A stretch of 64,000 nt of DNA from Acinetobacter amyesii (GTDB lineage: Bacteria > Pseudomonadota > Gammaproteobacteria > Pseudomonadales > Moraxellaceae). The notes below the pieces were generated by a model. It was not told the DNA's origin. It was given only the letters and a program-made list of their open reading frames with translations, and searched no databases. This document shows, one piece after another, positions 1-8,274 of this stretch (the first letter of the stretch is position 1; every line of letters begins with the position of its first letter). The stretch spans positions 284,519 to 348,518 of the forward strand of contig NZ_MVKX01000003.1 in assembly GCF_002018365.1 (NCBI RefSeq), given 5' to 3'. Position numbers and translations under genes: made by a program.

Positions 1-2
1 GT

Positions 3-230
3 TTATATAACGAAGAAGAAGTTCGTCTACCTGAAACTGAAGCCTTAAAATTTGGCTGCACATGTTCAAAAGAACGCTGTGCGACAGCACTTGAACAAAT
101 TGGTGTTGCTGCAGTTCGTGAAACCTTAGAGTTTCAAAACCCAATTGAAATGGACTGCCAATTCTGTAATACAAAATATACCTTTACGGCAGAAGAAGCT
201 TTATCCCTTTTTGGTCAACACCTTAGCTAA
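3..230 (+). CDS. hslO: Hsp33 redox-regulated chaperone, C-terminal end (partial)
   Basis: This is the last 75 codons of Hsp33, whose start lies upstream of the window. Hsp33 is a cytoplasmic holdase switched on by oxidation. The visible part is its zinc-binding redox switch: a Cys-Thr-Cys pair in GCTCSKERC, then 31 residues from the second Cys to a CQFC pair, which is the CXC...CXXC arrangement that binds zinc when reduced and forms disulfides under oxidative stress. The protein ends in LFGQHLS. An extra cysteine (KERC) sits beside the first pair. A hairpin terminator follows about 30 bases after the stop, so this gene ends its transcription unit. The identification is firm; only the truncation by the window edge limits it. 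Confidence 0.95.
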   Translation, partial: LYNEEEVRLPETEALKFGCTCSKERCATALEQIGVAAVRETLEFQNPIEMDCQFCNTKYTFTAEEALSLFGQHLS

Positions 231-260
231 ATCATTGCATGATTAAAAGCCTAAATCTAA

Positions 261-284
261 GCATCCTTCGGGGTGCTTTTTTAT
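261..284 (+). terminator. Intrinsic terminator of hslO
   Basis: A GCATCC / GGGTGC stem with a TTCG tetraloop is followed by six T residues. It lies just after the hslO stop codon. Confidence 0.9.
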
Positions 285-474
285 TGTCCCCGCAAAATTG
301 AGACCAGCTACTTTCTTGCGCTTAGTCGAATGGGTTCGAACTATAAAGCATCAACATGATCAGCTGTATTTGCGATCAATTTTTTTTCGAGTAGAATCGC
401 GCCAGAAATAAAGTCAAAAAAACCAACAAAGCTTTATTTTTAATAGAAAAATAATGTAAAAAATTGGATAAAAT

Positions 475-927
475 ATGAAACTCAAAACACTCGCTATTCT
501 TTTAGCCATGTTCTGCTTTGGCCCAATAACAGCACATGCAGCAGACCTTGTCGGGACATGGAAAACCATAGATGACAAAACAGGCTATGCCCGTGCTGAA
601 GTCCAAATCACCAAATTAAAAGACGGCAGCTATAGCGGTAAAATCACCAAAGTGCATGCTATCCCCAACCGCCCTGTCACCACGATTTGTGAAAAATGCG
701 AAGGTAAACTCAAAAATGCACCCTTAATTGGTTTACCGATATTCTCAGGCTTTAAACATAATGCAAAAGAGAATGCCTATACCGATGGCAAGGTGATCGA
801 CCCACTTTCAGGCAATACCTATCAAGGTAAAGGGCAATTGAATGCGCGCGGCAATGTCCTGACACTTCGAGGTTATGTCGGGACCACGCTTCTCGGCCGG
901 ACGGTATCTTGGATCCGCGTCAACTAA
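475..927 (+). CDS. Secreted DUF2147 family protein (copy 1 of 4)
   Basis: A 150-residue exported protein. A signal peptide of about 22 residues (MKLKTLAILLAMFCFGPITAHA) is followed by a DUF2147 domain of roughly 127 residues. The domain shows the features shared by all four copies in this neighbourhood: a GTWKTIDDKTGY opening block, a Cys-X-X-Cys pair (ICEKCEGKLKNAPLIGL) that could form a disulfide in the periplasm, a DPLSGNTYQGKG block, and a C-terminal LRGYVG...GRTVSWIRV strand pattern. No catalytic residues are evident, and the family's molecular role is not established as far as I know. It is transcribed toward the second copy, about 285 bases away. The family assignment is firm and the function unknown. 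Confidence 0.85.
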   Translation: MKLKTLAILLAMFCFGPITAHAADLVGTWKTIDDKTGYARAEVQITKLKDGSYSGKITKVHAIPNRPVTTICEKCEGKLKNAPLIGLPIFSGFKHNAKENAYTDGKVIDPLSGNTYQGKGQLNARGNVLTLRGYVGTTLLGRTVSWIRVN

Positions 928-945
928 AGCGACCATTCGGCTTTC

Positions 946-989
946 ATTGGCATGATGAACTCAACTCCAGACGAGGTCATCATGCCGAT
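946..989 (+). repeat. Long hairpin after DUF2147 copy 1, without a T-tract
   Basis: The arms GGCATGATGA (949-958) and TCATCATGCC (977-986) are exact inverse complements. Pairing extends outward and inward with about two mismatches (ATTGGC.../...GCCGAT and CTC/GAG). No run of T follows, so it is not a standard intrinsic terminator. It could be an RNA-stabilising 3' hairpin or a protein-binding palindrome. Confidence 0.5.
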
Positions 990-1212
990 AACAATCGACA
1001 TTTAAGATGAATTCCGACTATTTTACTAGTGCGTAGACGTTCAGCATAAACCTCATTTAGCGCCAACACGTTCATGTTTTGGCTCAAAATATAAATACCA
1101 ATTCTTAAAAAATCACTAGAATGTTCATATTATTTCAGGCTACATTAAACCCATAATATTTTTATGCCTTTAAGTTTTTGGCATCCGTTTTTTGTGTAAT
1201 GTGGGTAATTGT

Positions 1213-1677
1213 ATGGCTGTTAAACTCCTCTCTTCTATCCTATTCGGCATGTTCTCCATCTGCAGTTTATCCTCTGCTATTGCAGCGATTGACCCCTTAG
1301 TGGGGACATGGAAAACCATTGATGATCGAACAGGTTATTCCCTTGCCGATGTGGTGATTCGCAAAGATAAGCATGAGCTGTATTCGGCCACCATTATCCA
1401 AAGCCGAAGCGTACCCGGAACGGCAAATGTTTCGAAATGCACGCAATGCACCGGTGCTCAGAAAAATAAACCCATGGTCGGTTTAACCACTTTAAGCGGC
1501 CTAAGCGCTGATCCAGAAAAGCCCAATGAATTTGTGGGTGGAGTGATGCTCGACCCCAAATCAGGCAAGCACTACAATGCACGCGCTCGTTTGATGAATA
1601 ATGGCAAGCATTTAATCATCAATGGTCGTACTGAAGGCTCTGCAATTGGACGCAATGTCACTTGGGTCAAAAACTAA
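1213..1677 (+). CDS. Secreted DUF2147 family protein (copy 2 of 4)
   Basis: Second DUF2147 paralogue, 154 residues from the ATG at 1213. The frame stays open up to a TTG at 1192, but the ATG places a normal signal peptide (MAVKLLSSILFGMFSICSLSSAIAA) at the N-terminus and has a GTGGG stretch a suitable distance upstream. The domain opens with VGTWKTIDDRTGYSLADV and has the Cys pair KCTQCTG, a MLDPKSGKHY block and an ending GRNVTWVKN. It diverges more than the other copies in the middle: the FIGLPF/LIGLPI block reads MVGLTT and the region before the DP motif is altered. A terminator follows directly. Function unknown; presumably periplasmic. Confidence 0.82.
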   Translation: MAVKLLSSILFGMFSICSLSSAIAAIDPLVGTWKTIDDRTGYSLADVVIRKDKHELYSATIIQSRSVPGTANVSKCTQCTGAQKNKPMVGLTTLSGLSADPEKPNEFVGGVMLDPKSGKHYNARARLMNNGKHLIINGRTEGSAIGRNVTWVKN

Positions 1678-1681
1678 GCAC

Positions 1682-1711
1682 TAGGCCTTTAAATCATTAA
1701 AGGCCTTTTTT
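1682..1711 (+). terminator. Terminator after DUF2147 copy 2
   Basis: An AGGCCTTTAA / TTAAAGGCCT perfect stem with a short ATCA loop and a following run of T. Confidence 0.9.
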
Positions 1712-1865
1712 AACTTAAAATTTAGAGTAAAAACTCCATATTAAAGCAGTGTTTTAAAAAATTCTGCCAAATACATCACAAACTATCACATTGATTTTGT
1801 AGGACTTTATATATAAATTAGGCAACTTACTCTAAAAACACAATTCTGAATTTTCAGGGGATGAA

Positions 1866-2330
1866 ATGAAAAAAATATATCAACAATTATTTGCCGGAAT
1901 AGTACTTAGCACTTTGTCAGGATTGTCAATCGCTGCGGAAACCGATCCGCTTGTGGGGAAATGGAAAACCGTCGATGACCGCACAGGATATTCACGTGCA
2001 GACGTTGAAATTCGCAAAAAGGCCGATGGAAGCTATGAAGGCATCATTGTCACCACTCGTAATGTCCCAGGTACTGAAAAAATGGGCGTCTGCTATAACT
2101 GCCCAGGTGAATTGAAAAATAAACCTTTTATCGGCTTGCCATTTATTTGGGACTTTAAACAAGATCCAAAAAATCCACGTGAATTCCAAAACGGTAAAGT
2201 TCTGGACCCGATTGGTGGAAAAATCTATAAAGGCAAAGCAAGACTTAGTGCTTCAGGAAAACATTTAACTTTACGTGGTTATGTTGGTGTATCTGTGATT
2301 GGTCGTAGTGTCACTTGGATAAAATACTAA
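1866..2330 (+). CDS. Secreted DUF2147 family protein (copy 3 of 4)
   Basis: Third paralogue, 154 residues. A strong ribosome-binding site (AGGGGATGA) precedes the ATG. The signal peptide ends near SIAA (residue 23), and the mature part opens with DPLVGKWKTVDDRTGYSRADVEI. The cysteine pair is VCYNCPGELKNKP, followed by FIGLPF, a VLDPIGGKIYKGKA block and the family ending LRGYVGVSVIGRSVTWIKY. It resembles copies 1 and 4 more closely than copy 2. It has its own terminator and an AT-rich upstream region of about 160 bases, so it is probably transcribed on its own. The family is clear; the biochemical role is unknown. Confidence 0.85.
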   Translation: MKKIYQQLFAGIVLSTLSGLSIAAETDPLVGKWKTVDDRTGYSRADVEIRKKADGSYEGIIVTTRNVPGTEKMGVCYNCPGELKNKPFIGLPFIWDFKQDPKNPREFQNGKVLDPIGGKIYKGKARLSASGKHLTLRGYVGVSVIGRSVTWIKY

Positions 2331-2346
2331 TTTTAAATGTGTTTTT

Positions 2347-2373
2347 AAAAGCCTCCTCGTGAGGCTTTTTTAT
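2347..2373 (+). terminator. Terminator after DUF2147 copy 3
   Basis: A short AAGCCTC / GAGGCTT stem with a loop of three or four bases and a T-run, 15 bases after the stop codon. Confidence 0.88.
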
Positions 2374-2471
2374 TGTCATGTTTTGAAACAATAAGCTGCA
2401 GTTTGCCCCTATGACAGTTTGATGAACCCTTCTATATTGATTAAAACATGATCAATATTTATACAGAGAGT

Positions 2472-3434
2472 ATGCCAGACAATCACTATCAAACTTTAGG
2501 GATCGCCAGAGATGCTTCGGCAGATCAAATTAAAAAAGCCTATCGAAAATTGGCGCGTAAATATCACCCTGACGTCAGTAAAGAGGCTGATGCTGAAGCG
2601 CGCATGCAAGCGATTAATGTTGCATACGACACCTTGAGCGATGCTGAAAAGAAAAAACAATATGATTTTGAACTCGATCATCCACAAGGATATGCTGGGT
2701 TTAATGCTGGCAACCAAGGTGGTTTTGACCAATCTCAGTTTTATCACCAATCGACGAGTGATGGTCAGCATGCGGACTTTAGTGGATTTGAAGACTTGTT
2801 TGGTCGTTTTGGGCAAGGTTTTGGTGGCGGTGACTATCAGTATCAACGTGCAAACCGCCAAACCAAGAGCTTCCGTGGTGAAGACCAACACGCCAGTTTA
2901 GAAGTGGATTTAGAGATTGCCTTTCATGGTGCAACCCAGAATATCACCTTACAGATTCCAAGCCTGAATGCACATGGTGAGCCTGAAGTGCAACGTAAAA
3001 CCCTGCAAGTTAAAATTCCTGCAGGTATGAAATCAGGTCAACAAATTCGACTCTCCGGCCAAGGGCAAGCCGGCTATAACGGTGGAGCCGCTGGCGATTT
3101 ATACATTGAAATTTTGTATAAACAAACCGAGCAAACCCGTGTAGAAGGTGCGGATATTTTCCAACAACTGAATATCAGTCCATGGGAAGCTGCATTGGGT
3201 CAAAAAATTGCATTTACCAGTCCTGATGGCAAAACATTAGAGCTACAGATTCCTAAAAATGCGCGTACTGGACAGCAGCTACGATTAAAGGACAAAGGGA
3301 TACCAAACAAAACACCCGGACAGCTTTACCTGATTTTAAATATAGTGATACCAGCTGCACAAACAGAACAAGAGCAACAAGCTTATGCGGCTTTTGCTCA
3401 AGCTTTTCCGTCATTTAATCCACGACAGTCTTAA
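2472..3434 (+). CDS. cbpA: CbpA-type DnaJ co-chaperone (curved-DNA-binding protein)
   Basis: A type II J-domain protein of 320 residues (328 if the upstream ATG at 2448 is used). The J-domain occupies the first 70 or so residues: YQTLGIARDASADQIKKAY, then the diagnostic HPD in KYHPDVSKEADAEARMQ. A Gly/Phe/Gln-rich linker follows, then two beta-sandwich client-binding domains (VDLEIAFHGATQNITLQIP..., IFQQLNISPWEAALGQKIAF...). There is no cysteine zinc module, which separates it from DnaJ proper. It stimulates DnaK ATPase and in E. coli also binds curved DNA. The next gene, 10 bases downstream, encodes the matching CbpM-like modulator, which supports CbpA over other J-proteins. I prefer the ATG at 2472 because homologues begin close to it, although neither start has a clear ribosome-binding site. 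Confidence 0.92.
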   Translation: MPDNHYQTLGIARDASADQIKKAYRKLARKYHPDVSKEADAEARMQAINVAYDTLSDAEKKKQYDFELDHPQGYAGFNAGNQGGFDQSQFYHQSTSDGQHADFSGFEDLFGRFGQGFGGGDYQYQRANRQTKSFRGEDQHASLEVDLEIAFHGATQNITLQIPSLNAHGEPEVQRKTLQVKIPAGMKSGQQIRLSGQGQAGYNGGAAGDLYIEILYKQTEQTRVEGADIFQQLNISPWEAALGQKIAFTSPDGKTLELQIPKNARTGQQLRLKDKGIPNKTPGQLYLILNIVIPAAQTEQEQQAYAAFAQAFPSFNPRQS

Positions 3435-3444
3435 GGAGAGCACC

Positions 3445-3783
3445 ATGACAACAATTCATTATCGTGAAATTGTCTGTGACGGATGTAAACAGACTGAAAT
3501 CGTAGACGAAAAAAGTAGTTTTGATCTACAACACTTTGCCTCTGCCTGTGGGCAAAGTCCAGAATGGGTTCTGCAACTACTCGAATACGATATTCTGCCT
3601 AGCCGTTCAGAAGACAGGATTCATCAATTTTTTGGCGATGATATATCTCGCGCACGGCGTGCCTATCGGCTTCAACGAGATTTCGATGCCAGTTTTACTG
3701 CGGTCGCCATGATGCTCGACCTAATTGATGAAGTCCAACAACTACGTCGCCAAGTGAAACACCAACAGCTTCATTCGCACTAA
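3445..3783 (+). CDS. cbpM: CbpM-like chaperone modulator
   Basis: A 112-residue protein starting MTTIHYREIVCDGC, ten bases after cbpA with a strong AAGGAGAG ribosome-binding site; upstream in-frame codons are not needed. CbpM family members bind the CbpA J-domain and restrain its activity. Here the sequence is a small helical MerR-like fold (FASACGQSPEWVLQLLEYDIL, then ISRARRAYRLQRDFDASFTAVAMMLDLIDEVQQLRRQ), with a C-terminal coiled-coil-like helix. A VCDGC cysteine pair near the N-terminus is notable. Tight linkage to cbpA and a shared terminator indicate one transcript. The assignment relies on context plus the helical pattern. Confidence 0.82.
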   Translation: MTTIHYREIVCDGCKQTEIVDEKSSFDLQHFASACGQSPEWVLQLLEYDILPSRSEDRIHQFFGDDISRARRAYRLQRDFDASFTAVAMMLDLIDEVQQLRRQVKHQQLHSH

Positions 3784-3793
3784 ATGTATTCGT

Positions 3794-3824
3794 GAACGCT
3801 CTGTCCTGCAGGGCGTTTTTCTTT
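3794..3824 (+). terminator. Terminator of cbpA-cbpM
   Basis: AACGCTCT pairs with AGGGCGTT (one G-T wobble) around a short loop, followed by TTTTTCTTTTTT. Confidence 0.85.
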
Positions 3825-3888
3825 TTTCTTGTAGAGGAAATGATCGACAACCATGAAAACACGAGATTGCAATAAAAAAGTCAAAAAC

Positions 3889-4116
3889 ATGTTTCCTGAG
3901 TACCGTGATTTGGTCACTCAGTTACGTGATGAAAATCCGCATTTTGCGCGGATCTTTGAAGAACATGATGAGTTGGATCGCGAAATCATTCAATTGGAAT
4001 TAGATCCTGTCAATCACCACAACACAGATATTGAGACCATTAAGCGTAAGAAATTAAAGCTAAAAGATGAAATTTACCGCTTGCTGAAAAGTAATGAAAA
4101 TGATGATTTCTCTTGA
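3889..4116 (+). CDS. YdcH-like (DUF465) small helical protein
   Basis: A 75-residue protein in which MFPEYRDLVTQLRDENPHFARIFEEHDELDREI and the C-terminal KRKKLKLKDEIYRLL match the YdcH/DUF465 pattern of two antiparallel helices. The frame is open back to an ATG at 3853, which would add 12 basic residues (MKTRDCNKKVKN) and lies downstream of a GAGGAAA sequence. Members of the family normally begin MFPEYRDL, so I chose 3889, but the longer form cannot be excluded. The sequence is highly charged and probably cytoplasmic. Function is unknown in this family as far as I know. It stands alone between the cbpAM terminator and DUF2147 copy 4. Confidence 0.75.
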   Translation: MFPEYRDLVTQLRDENPHFARIFEEHDELDREIIQLELDPVNHHNTDIETIKRKKLKLKDEIYRLLKSNENDDFS

Positions 4117-4145
4117 GATATCGACTCATGTATAGGGGAATTTTC

Positions 4146-4199
4146 ATGATGCATGTCGTTCGCAGTACAACCCTCGAGGCTAAGCAATTGAATGGCTAA
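4146..4199 (+). CDS. Possible 17-residue leader peptide
   Basis: A short ORF (MMHVVRSTTLEAKQLNG) preceded by a good ribosome-binding site, AGGGGAA, seven bases before the ATG. Its codons contain the left arm of a 12-base inverted repeat whose right arm lies just past the stop codon and is followed by five T. This is the geometry of a translated leader in front of DUF2147 copy 4 (4289). There is no run of a single amino acid, so amino-acid attenuation is not suggested. It may be a chance ORF. Confidence 0.25.
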   Translation: MMHVVRSTTLEAKQLNG

Positions 4200-4233
4200 G
4201 ACCATAAGGATCGGTCAAATCGGGTTGTACTGC
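4162..4233 (+). repeat. Exact 12-base inverted repeat upstream of DUF2147 copy 4
   Basis: GCAGTACAACCC (4162-4173) and GGGTTGTACTGC (4222-4233) are perfect inverse complements separated by 48 bases. The loop begins with a CCTCGAGG palindrome. AGATTTTT follows the right arm. It could be a leader structure or a short mobile palindromic element. Confidence 0.6.
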
Positions 4234-4288
4234 AGATTTTTAAAAAATAAAATTTTAAAAACAATAAAATCATGACAAAGGATTCATC

Positions 4289-4738
4289 ATGCAAATACAT
4301 CATGTGCTATTTGGAGCATTACTCAGTTTCAGCGGTCTGTTGCATGCCAGTGATATGACCGGTGTTTGGAAAACAATTGATGACCAAACAGGATATTCAC
4401 GCGGTGATGTTACTGTCGTTAAAAATGCCGACGGGACGTATAGTGGAACACTCACTGCAATACGCCCACTGCCATACAAACCCTTGGTCGAAGTGTGCTT
4501 AAAATGTAAAGGCAAACTCAAAAATGCTCCCTTGGTGGGCCTCGAAATTATCAAAGGATTTAAATCAGACCCACAACATCCAAATGAATATAGCAATGGA
4601 ACCGTGCTCGATCCCCTTTCAGGTAATGTCTATAAAGGCAAAGCCAAGCTGAGTGCAAATGGCAAACGCTTAACCATGCGCGGCTATATTGGCGTGTCTG
4701 CACTCGGACGTAGCACCACATGGATTCGTAATGATTAA
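4289..4738 (+). CDS. Secreted DUF2147 family protein (copy 4 of 4)
   Basis: Fourth paralogue, 149 residues, with an AAGGA ribosome-binding site. The signal peptide is MQIHHVLFGALLSFSGLLHA with cleavage near residue 20, and the mature chain begins SDMTGVWKTIDDQTGYSRGDV. It has the VCLKCKGKLKNAPLVGL cysteine pair, a VLDPLSGNVYKGKA block and an ending LTMRGYIGVSALGRSTTWIRND. It is most like copies 1 and 3. It is convergent with the corA-like gene; the 11-base inverted repeat at 4758-4797 between them may help end transcription. It is separated from copy 3 by cbpA, cbpM and the YdcH-like gene, so the paralogues are dispersed over about 4 kb and not strictly tandem. Confidence 0.85.
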   Translation: MQIHHVLFGALLSFSGLLHASDMTGVWKTIDDQTGYSRGDVTVVKNADGTYSGTLTAIRPLPYKPLVEVCLKCKGKLKNAPLVGLEIIKGFKSDPQHPNEYSNGTVLDPLSGNVYKGKAKLSANGKRLTMRGYIGVSALGRSTTWIRND

Positions 4739-4757
4739 CAACTAAACCCATCCATCA

Positions 4758-4797
4758 GAGAAGCTGACACGAATTATTTGAGTTTCGTCAGCTTCTC
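4758..4797. terminator. Possible convergent terminator
   Basis: GAGAAGCTGAC and GTCAGCTTCTC form a perfect 11-base stem; the right arm lies inside the last codons of the minus-strand corA-like gene. The T-tract is poor on both strands, so termination is tentative. Confidence 0.4.
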
Positions 4798-6042
4798 AAT
4801 TTCTTTCATGGTTTTAACCGTACCTTTGACTGTGCCCTTCACCGTCTGTTTGATTGGTTCATAATCCATAAACCAAAACAGATTCATATGTTGATCGCCG
4901 TGCTGCTGTGCCAACATATCAATCACGCTTTTTTCACCGCGCCCGACCAAATGCCGTCGATAAAAATAATACAGCAGTAAAATCGTGGTCATCAGCATGA
5001 TGCCGAGCATGATCCAAAAACCGGTTGGTGATTTAAGTCCAGGAATGAACTCAAAGTTCATGCCGTATATGCCGGTTAATAAGGTTAATGGTGCGAAAAT
5101 TGCCGTAATAATCGCTAAAATACGCATATTTTCATTGGTTTGGTTGGCAACGGCTGAAAAATGCAGATCAATGGCGGCCTGCACGGCACTGCGTAATCGT
5201 GTGGTATGTTTTTGAATGCGTTCGATATGGCTGGTTAAATCATCTACGCGAACCAGCATGATATCCTGCTTTTCACTGCGCTTTTTACCTTTCAAATGCG
5301 GGTAATTATCTACAACTTCATCACGCAGTTCTTGCAAAGCTTCAATTTGCTCTTCACACAAATTTTCCACTTGCTGAAAGGCCATATTTTCCTGCAGCAG
5401 CTGATGCCACTTGGTAAATCGCCGATGCCCTTGCAGCAACTCTTGCTGCCAAAACTCGACACGGCGGGTCAACGGAACACGTAAATCGAGGTATCCATCC
5501 ACCATATTATTTAGTAAGCGCAATGCCAAATCTAAGGGTGTAAGGGCTAATTTTCGCGGTTTATTTTGTTCATCAATCGGCCGAGAAATTAAGGTTTCAA
5601 TCCGTTGGATATAACTTTCAATCGCTTTGTTGCCTTTTTCGCGTACTGTAATCAGCACTTGTGGCGTGAGCAAAAAACTGATCGGGGTGGTCGCCAAACC
5701 AAAGACCCGCTCATGCTTTTCAAGCGCATCGGCGCCGGCAGCAATTTGGTCATCGGGTGTAACCATTTTTCTAAAAATTAATAAATCGTAATCATCAAGT
5801 GTGTCAAAAGCACACGGATGCTCTAAATTTAAAATATCCCGCAGATGGTATTCATTGACCCGCAAGTCTGATGCCTGAAAAATATCACTCTGCCACTGCT
5901 CTGGACGGTTGACGACATCTTCACGGGTACAATCAATCCAAATAAACTCAGGCTCAAGTTCAGGATGATGCTCACATTGCGCTTGGTCTTGCACATAGAT
6001 ATGCGCGGCTGTTGGATGCTGAAAAAAATAATAGGTTTGCAT
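4774..6042 (-). CDS. CorA-family divalent cation channel/transporter
   Basis: A 422-residue inner-membrane protein of the CorA/ZntB superfamily. Residues 1 to about 300 form the cytoplasmic funnel, including a long helical stretch (residues 210-300). Two transmembrane helices follow: TM1 at about 307-326, ending in the signature YGMNF (Gly-Met-Asn at 327-329), and TM2 at about 342-361, followed by the basic YYFYRRH. The family carries Mg2+, Co2+, Ni2+ or Zn2+, and the sequence alone does not fix the ion. The protein is longer than E. coli CorA (about 316) and has an unusual 60-residue tail after TM2 with a repeated TVKG unit (residues 400-410). It is transcribed alone, downstream of the pnp terminator. 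Confidence 0.85.
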   Translation of the reverse strand: MQTYYFFQHPTAAHIYVQDQAQCEHHPELEPEFIWIDCTREDVVNRPEQWQSDIFQASDLRVNEYHLRDILNLEHPCAFDTLDDYDLLIFRKMVTPDDQIAAGADALEKHERVFGLATTPISFLLTPQVLITVREKGNKAIESYIQRIETLISRPIDEQNKPRKLALTPLDLALRLLNNMVDGYLDLRVPLTRRVEFWQQELLQGHRRFTKWHQLLQENMAFQQVENLCEEQIEALQELRDEVVDNYPHLKGKKRSEKQDIMLVRVDDLTSHIERIQKHTTRLRSAVQAAIDLHFSAVANQTNENMRILAIITAIFAPLTLLTGIYGMNFEFIPGLKSPTGFWIMLGIMLMTTILLLYYFYRRHLVGRGEKSVIDMLAQQHGDQHMNLFWFMDYEPIKQTVKGTVKGTVKTMKEIEKLTKLK

Positions 6043-6082
6043 ATCTCATTTATTATTGTGTTTACTTTTTGCATGATGCCAT

Positions 6083-6137
6083 AAAAAAAGCCTTGAGCAA
6101 GTCAAAGTTCATACTCTGACTACACTCAAGGCTTTTT
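6083..6137 (-). terminator. Terminator of pnp
   Basis: Read on the minus strand, AGCCTTGAG ... CTCAAGGCT encloses an internal AGTCAGAG / CTTTGACT pairing and is followed by seven T, about 45 bases after the pnp stop. Confidence 0.85.
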
Positions 6138-6180
6138 AGACTCCATTCACAGCGCCGTAACCCTGTGAATCAGCAAACCA

Positions 6181-8274
6181 TTAAGCTTGTTCGATGTCTT
6201 TCATGGTTAATTTGATACGACCACGGTTGTCGACATCAGCAACTTGTACTTTGATCTCTTGACCTTCAGACAATACGTCTGAAACGTTCGCAATGCGTTC
6301 GTTTGAAATTTGAGAGATGTGAAGTAAGCCATCAGTACCTGGAAGGATGTTTACAAACGCACCAAATTCAACGATACGAATCACTTTACCAGTGTAGATT
6401 GTACCTGGTTCGATTTCAGCAGTAAGCGCTTGGATTTTTGCAACAGCAGCAGAAGCAGCCGCTTTAGTTTCACCAAATACGCGAACTGTACCGTTATCTT
6501 CGATATCGATTGCTGCTTTAGTTTCTTCAGTGATCGCACGAATCGTTGCGCCGCCTTTACCAATCACATCACGGATCTTATCAGGGTTGATGTTGATCAC
6601 TTGGAATGTAGGCGCGTGCATAGAGATTTCAGGGCGAGCGCGTGAAATCACTTGGTTCATTGCATTTAAGATGTGCATACGACCTGCATACGCTTGGTTC
6701 AATGCAACTTCCATGATCTCTTCAGTAATACCTTCGATCTTGATGTCCATTTGAAGTGCAGTAATACCGTTTGCAGAACCTGCTACTTTAAAGTCCATGT
6801 CGCCAAGGTGGTCTTCGTCACCCAAGATGTCAGAAAGAACTGCGAAACGCTCGCCTTCTTTTACTAGACCCATTGCGATACCCGCAACTGGTGCTTTAAG
6901 TGGAACACCTGCGTCCATAAGTGATAGAGAAGCACCACATACAGAAGCCATTGAAGATGAACCGTTAGATTCAGTGATGTCCGATACGATACGGATCACG
7001 TACGGGAAGCGGTCAGCTGCAGGAAGTACAGCTTGAACACCACGACGCGCTAGACGACCGTGACCGATTTCACGACGTTTAGGACCAGATTCACGACCAG
7101 TTTCACCTACAGAGTATGCAGGGAAGTTGTAGTGCAACATGAAGTTGTCAGTTTTTGTACCCGCTAATGTATCGACCATTAACGCATCACGTGTATTACC
7201 CAAAGTTGTTGTTACCAACGCCTGAGTTTCACCGCGTGTGAATAATGCAGAACCGTGGGCACGGTCTAACACGCCAACTTGTACGTCAAGCGCACGAACT
7301 GTTTTAGTATCACGGCCATCAATACGTGGTTTACCTGACAAGATGTTGTCACGTACTGTACGGTATTTAAGGTCTTCGAATAATTCAGCTAAGTCGTCAG
7401 CGATACCGTCAACGTCTTCTTCTGGAACGAATTGAGCAACAGCTTCAGCTTGAAGCGCATCAAGTGCTGCATAACGATCGTGTTTAACAGCGATTGTGTA
7501 TGCTTCAGAGATTTTCGCTTCAAACGCTTCTTTTAATTTTGCACGAAGGTCTTCGTTTTTCGCAGGTGCAGTCCAAGTAGACTCTGTTGCACCAGCAGCT
7601 GCAGCAAATTCTTTAATCGCTTGGATCGCGATTTGCATTTCGTCATGACCGAACAATACAGCACCAAGCATTTGGTCTTCAGAAAGTTCTTTCGCTTCTG
7701 ATTCAACCATCAATACTGCAGATTCTGTACCAGCAACCACAAGGTCAAGGTCAGATTCTTTAAGCTGTTCGTGGTTCGGGTTAAGGATGTATTCACCGTT
7801 GATTAAACCAACGCGCGCACCACCGATTGGACCACGGAAAGGTGTACCTGCAATTGCAAGTGCAGCAGATGTACCTAACATTGCAGCAATGTCAGCATCC
7901 ATCGTTTTGTCAGAAGAAATCACAGTCGCAGTCACTTGGATTTCGTTGTAGTAACCTTCTGGGAACAACGGACGAATTGGACGGTCGATTAAGCGTGAAA
8001 TAAGAGTTTCAGCTTCAGACGCACGGCCTTCACGTTTACCATAGCCGCCCGGGATACGACCTGCAGCATATTGTTTTTCTTGGTAGTTAACAGTCAATGG
8101 GAAGAAGTCTTGACCTGCTTTAGCTGTTGGCTGAGCAACAACGGCAACAAGAACTTGTACACCACCCATAGTGATGATTACAGTGTTCGCTTGACGCGCA
8201 ACACGGCCTGTTTCTAGGACAACTTGATGCTGACCATATTGGAATTCTTTACGAATAATATTAAACATCGACAT
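6181..8274 (-). CDS. pnp: Polyribonucleotide nucleotidyltransferase (PNPase)
   Basis: A 697-residue phosphorolytic 3'-5' exoribonuclease that degrades RNA with inorganic phosphate and is a partner in the RNA degradosome. Domain order is intact: a first RNase PH domain beginning [19 protein letters not shown], an alpha-helical linker, the second (catalytic) RNase PH domain ([23 protein letters not shown]...), then a KH domain with the GKGG loop ([13 protein letters not shown]) and an S1 domain ([19 protein letters not shown]). Length matches E. coli PNPase. The start codon has a CAGGAAAA ribosome-binding site. It lies downstream of rpsO, the usual rpsO-pnp order, with a structured spacer of about 270 bases in between. 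Confidence 0.98.
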   Translation of the reverse strand: MSMFNIIRKEFQYGQHQVVLETGRVARQANTVIITMGGVQVLVAVVAQPTAKAGQDFFPLTVNYQEKQYAAGRIPGGYGKREGRASEAETLISRLIDRPIRPLFPEGYYNEIQVTATVISSDKTMDADIAAMLGTSAALAIAGTPFRGPIGGARVGLINGEYILNPNHEQLKESDLDLVVAGTESAVLMVESEAKELSEDQMLGAVLFGHDEMQIAIQAIKEFAAAAGATESTWTAPAKNEDLRAKLKEAFEAKISEAYTIAVKHDRYAALDALQAEAVAQFVPEEDVDGIADDLAELFEDLKYRTVRDNILSGKPRIDGRDTKTVRALDVQVGVLDRAHGSALFTRGETQALVTTTLGNTRDALMVDTLAGTKTDNFMLHYNFPAYSVGETGRESGPKRREIGHGRLARRGVQAVLPAADRFPYVIRIVSDITESNGSSSMASVCGASLSLMDAGVPLKAPVAGIAMGLVKEGERFAVLSDILGDEDHLGDMDFKVAGSANGITALQMDIKIEGITEEIMEVALNQAYAGRMHILNAMNQVISRARPEISMHAPTFQVININPDKIRDVIGKGGATIRAITEETKAAIDIEDNGTVRVFGETKAAASAAVAKIQALTAEIEPGTIYTGKVIRIVEFGAFVNILPGTDGLLHISQISNERIANVSDVLSEGQEIKVQVADVDNRGRIKLTMKDIEQA

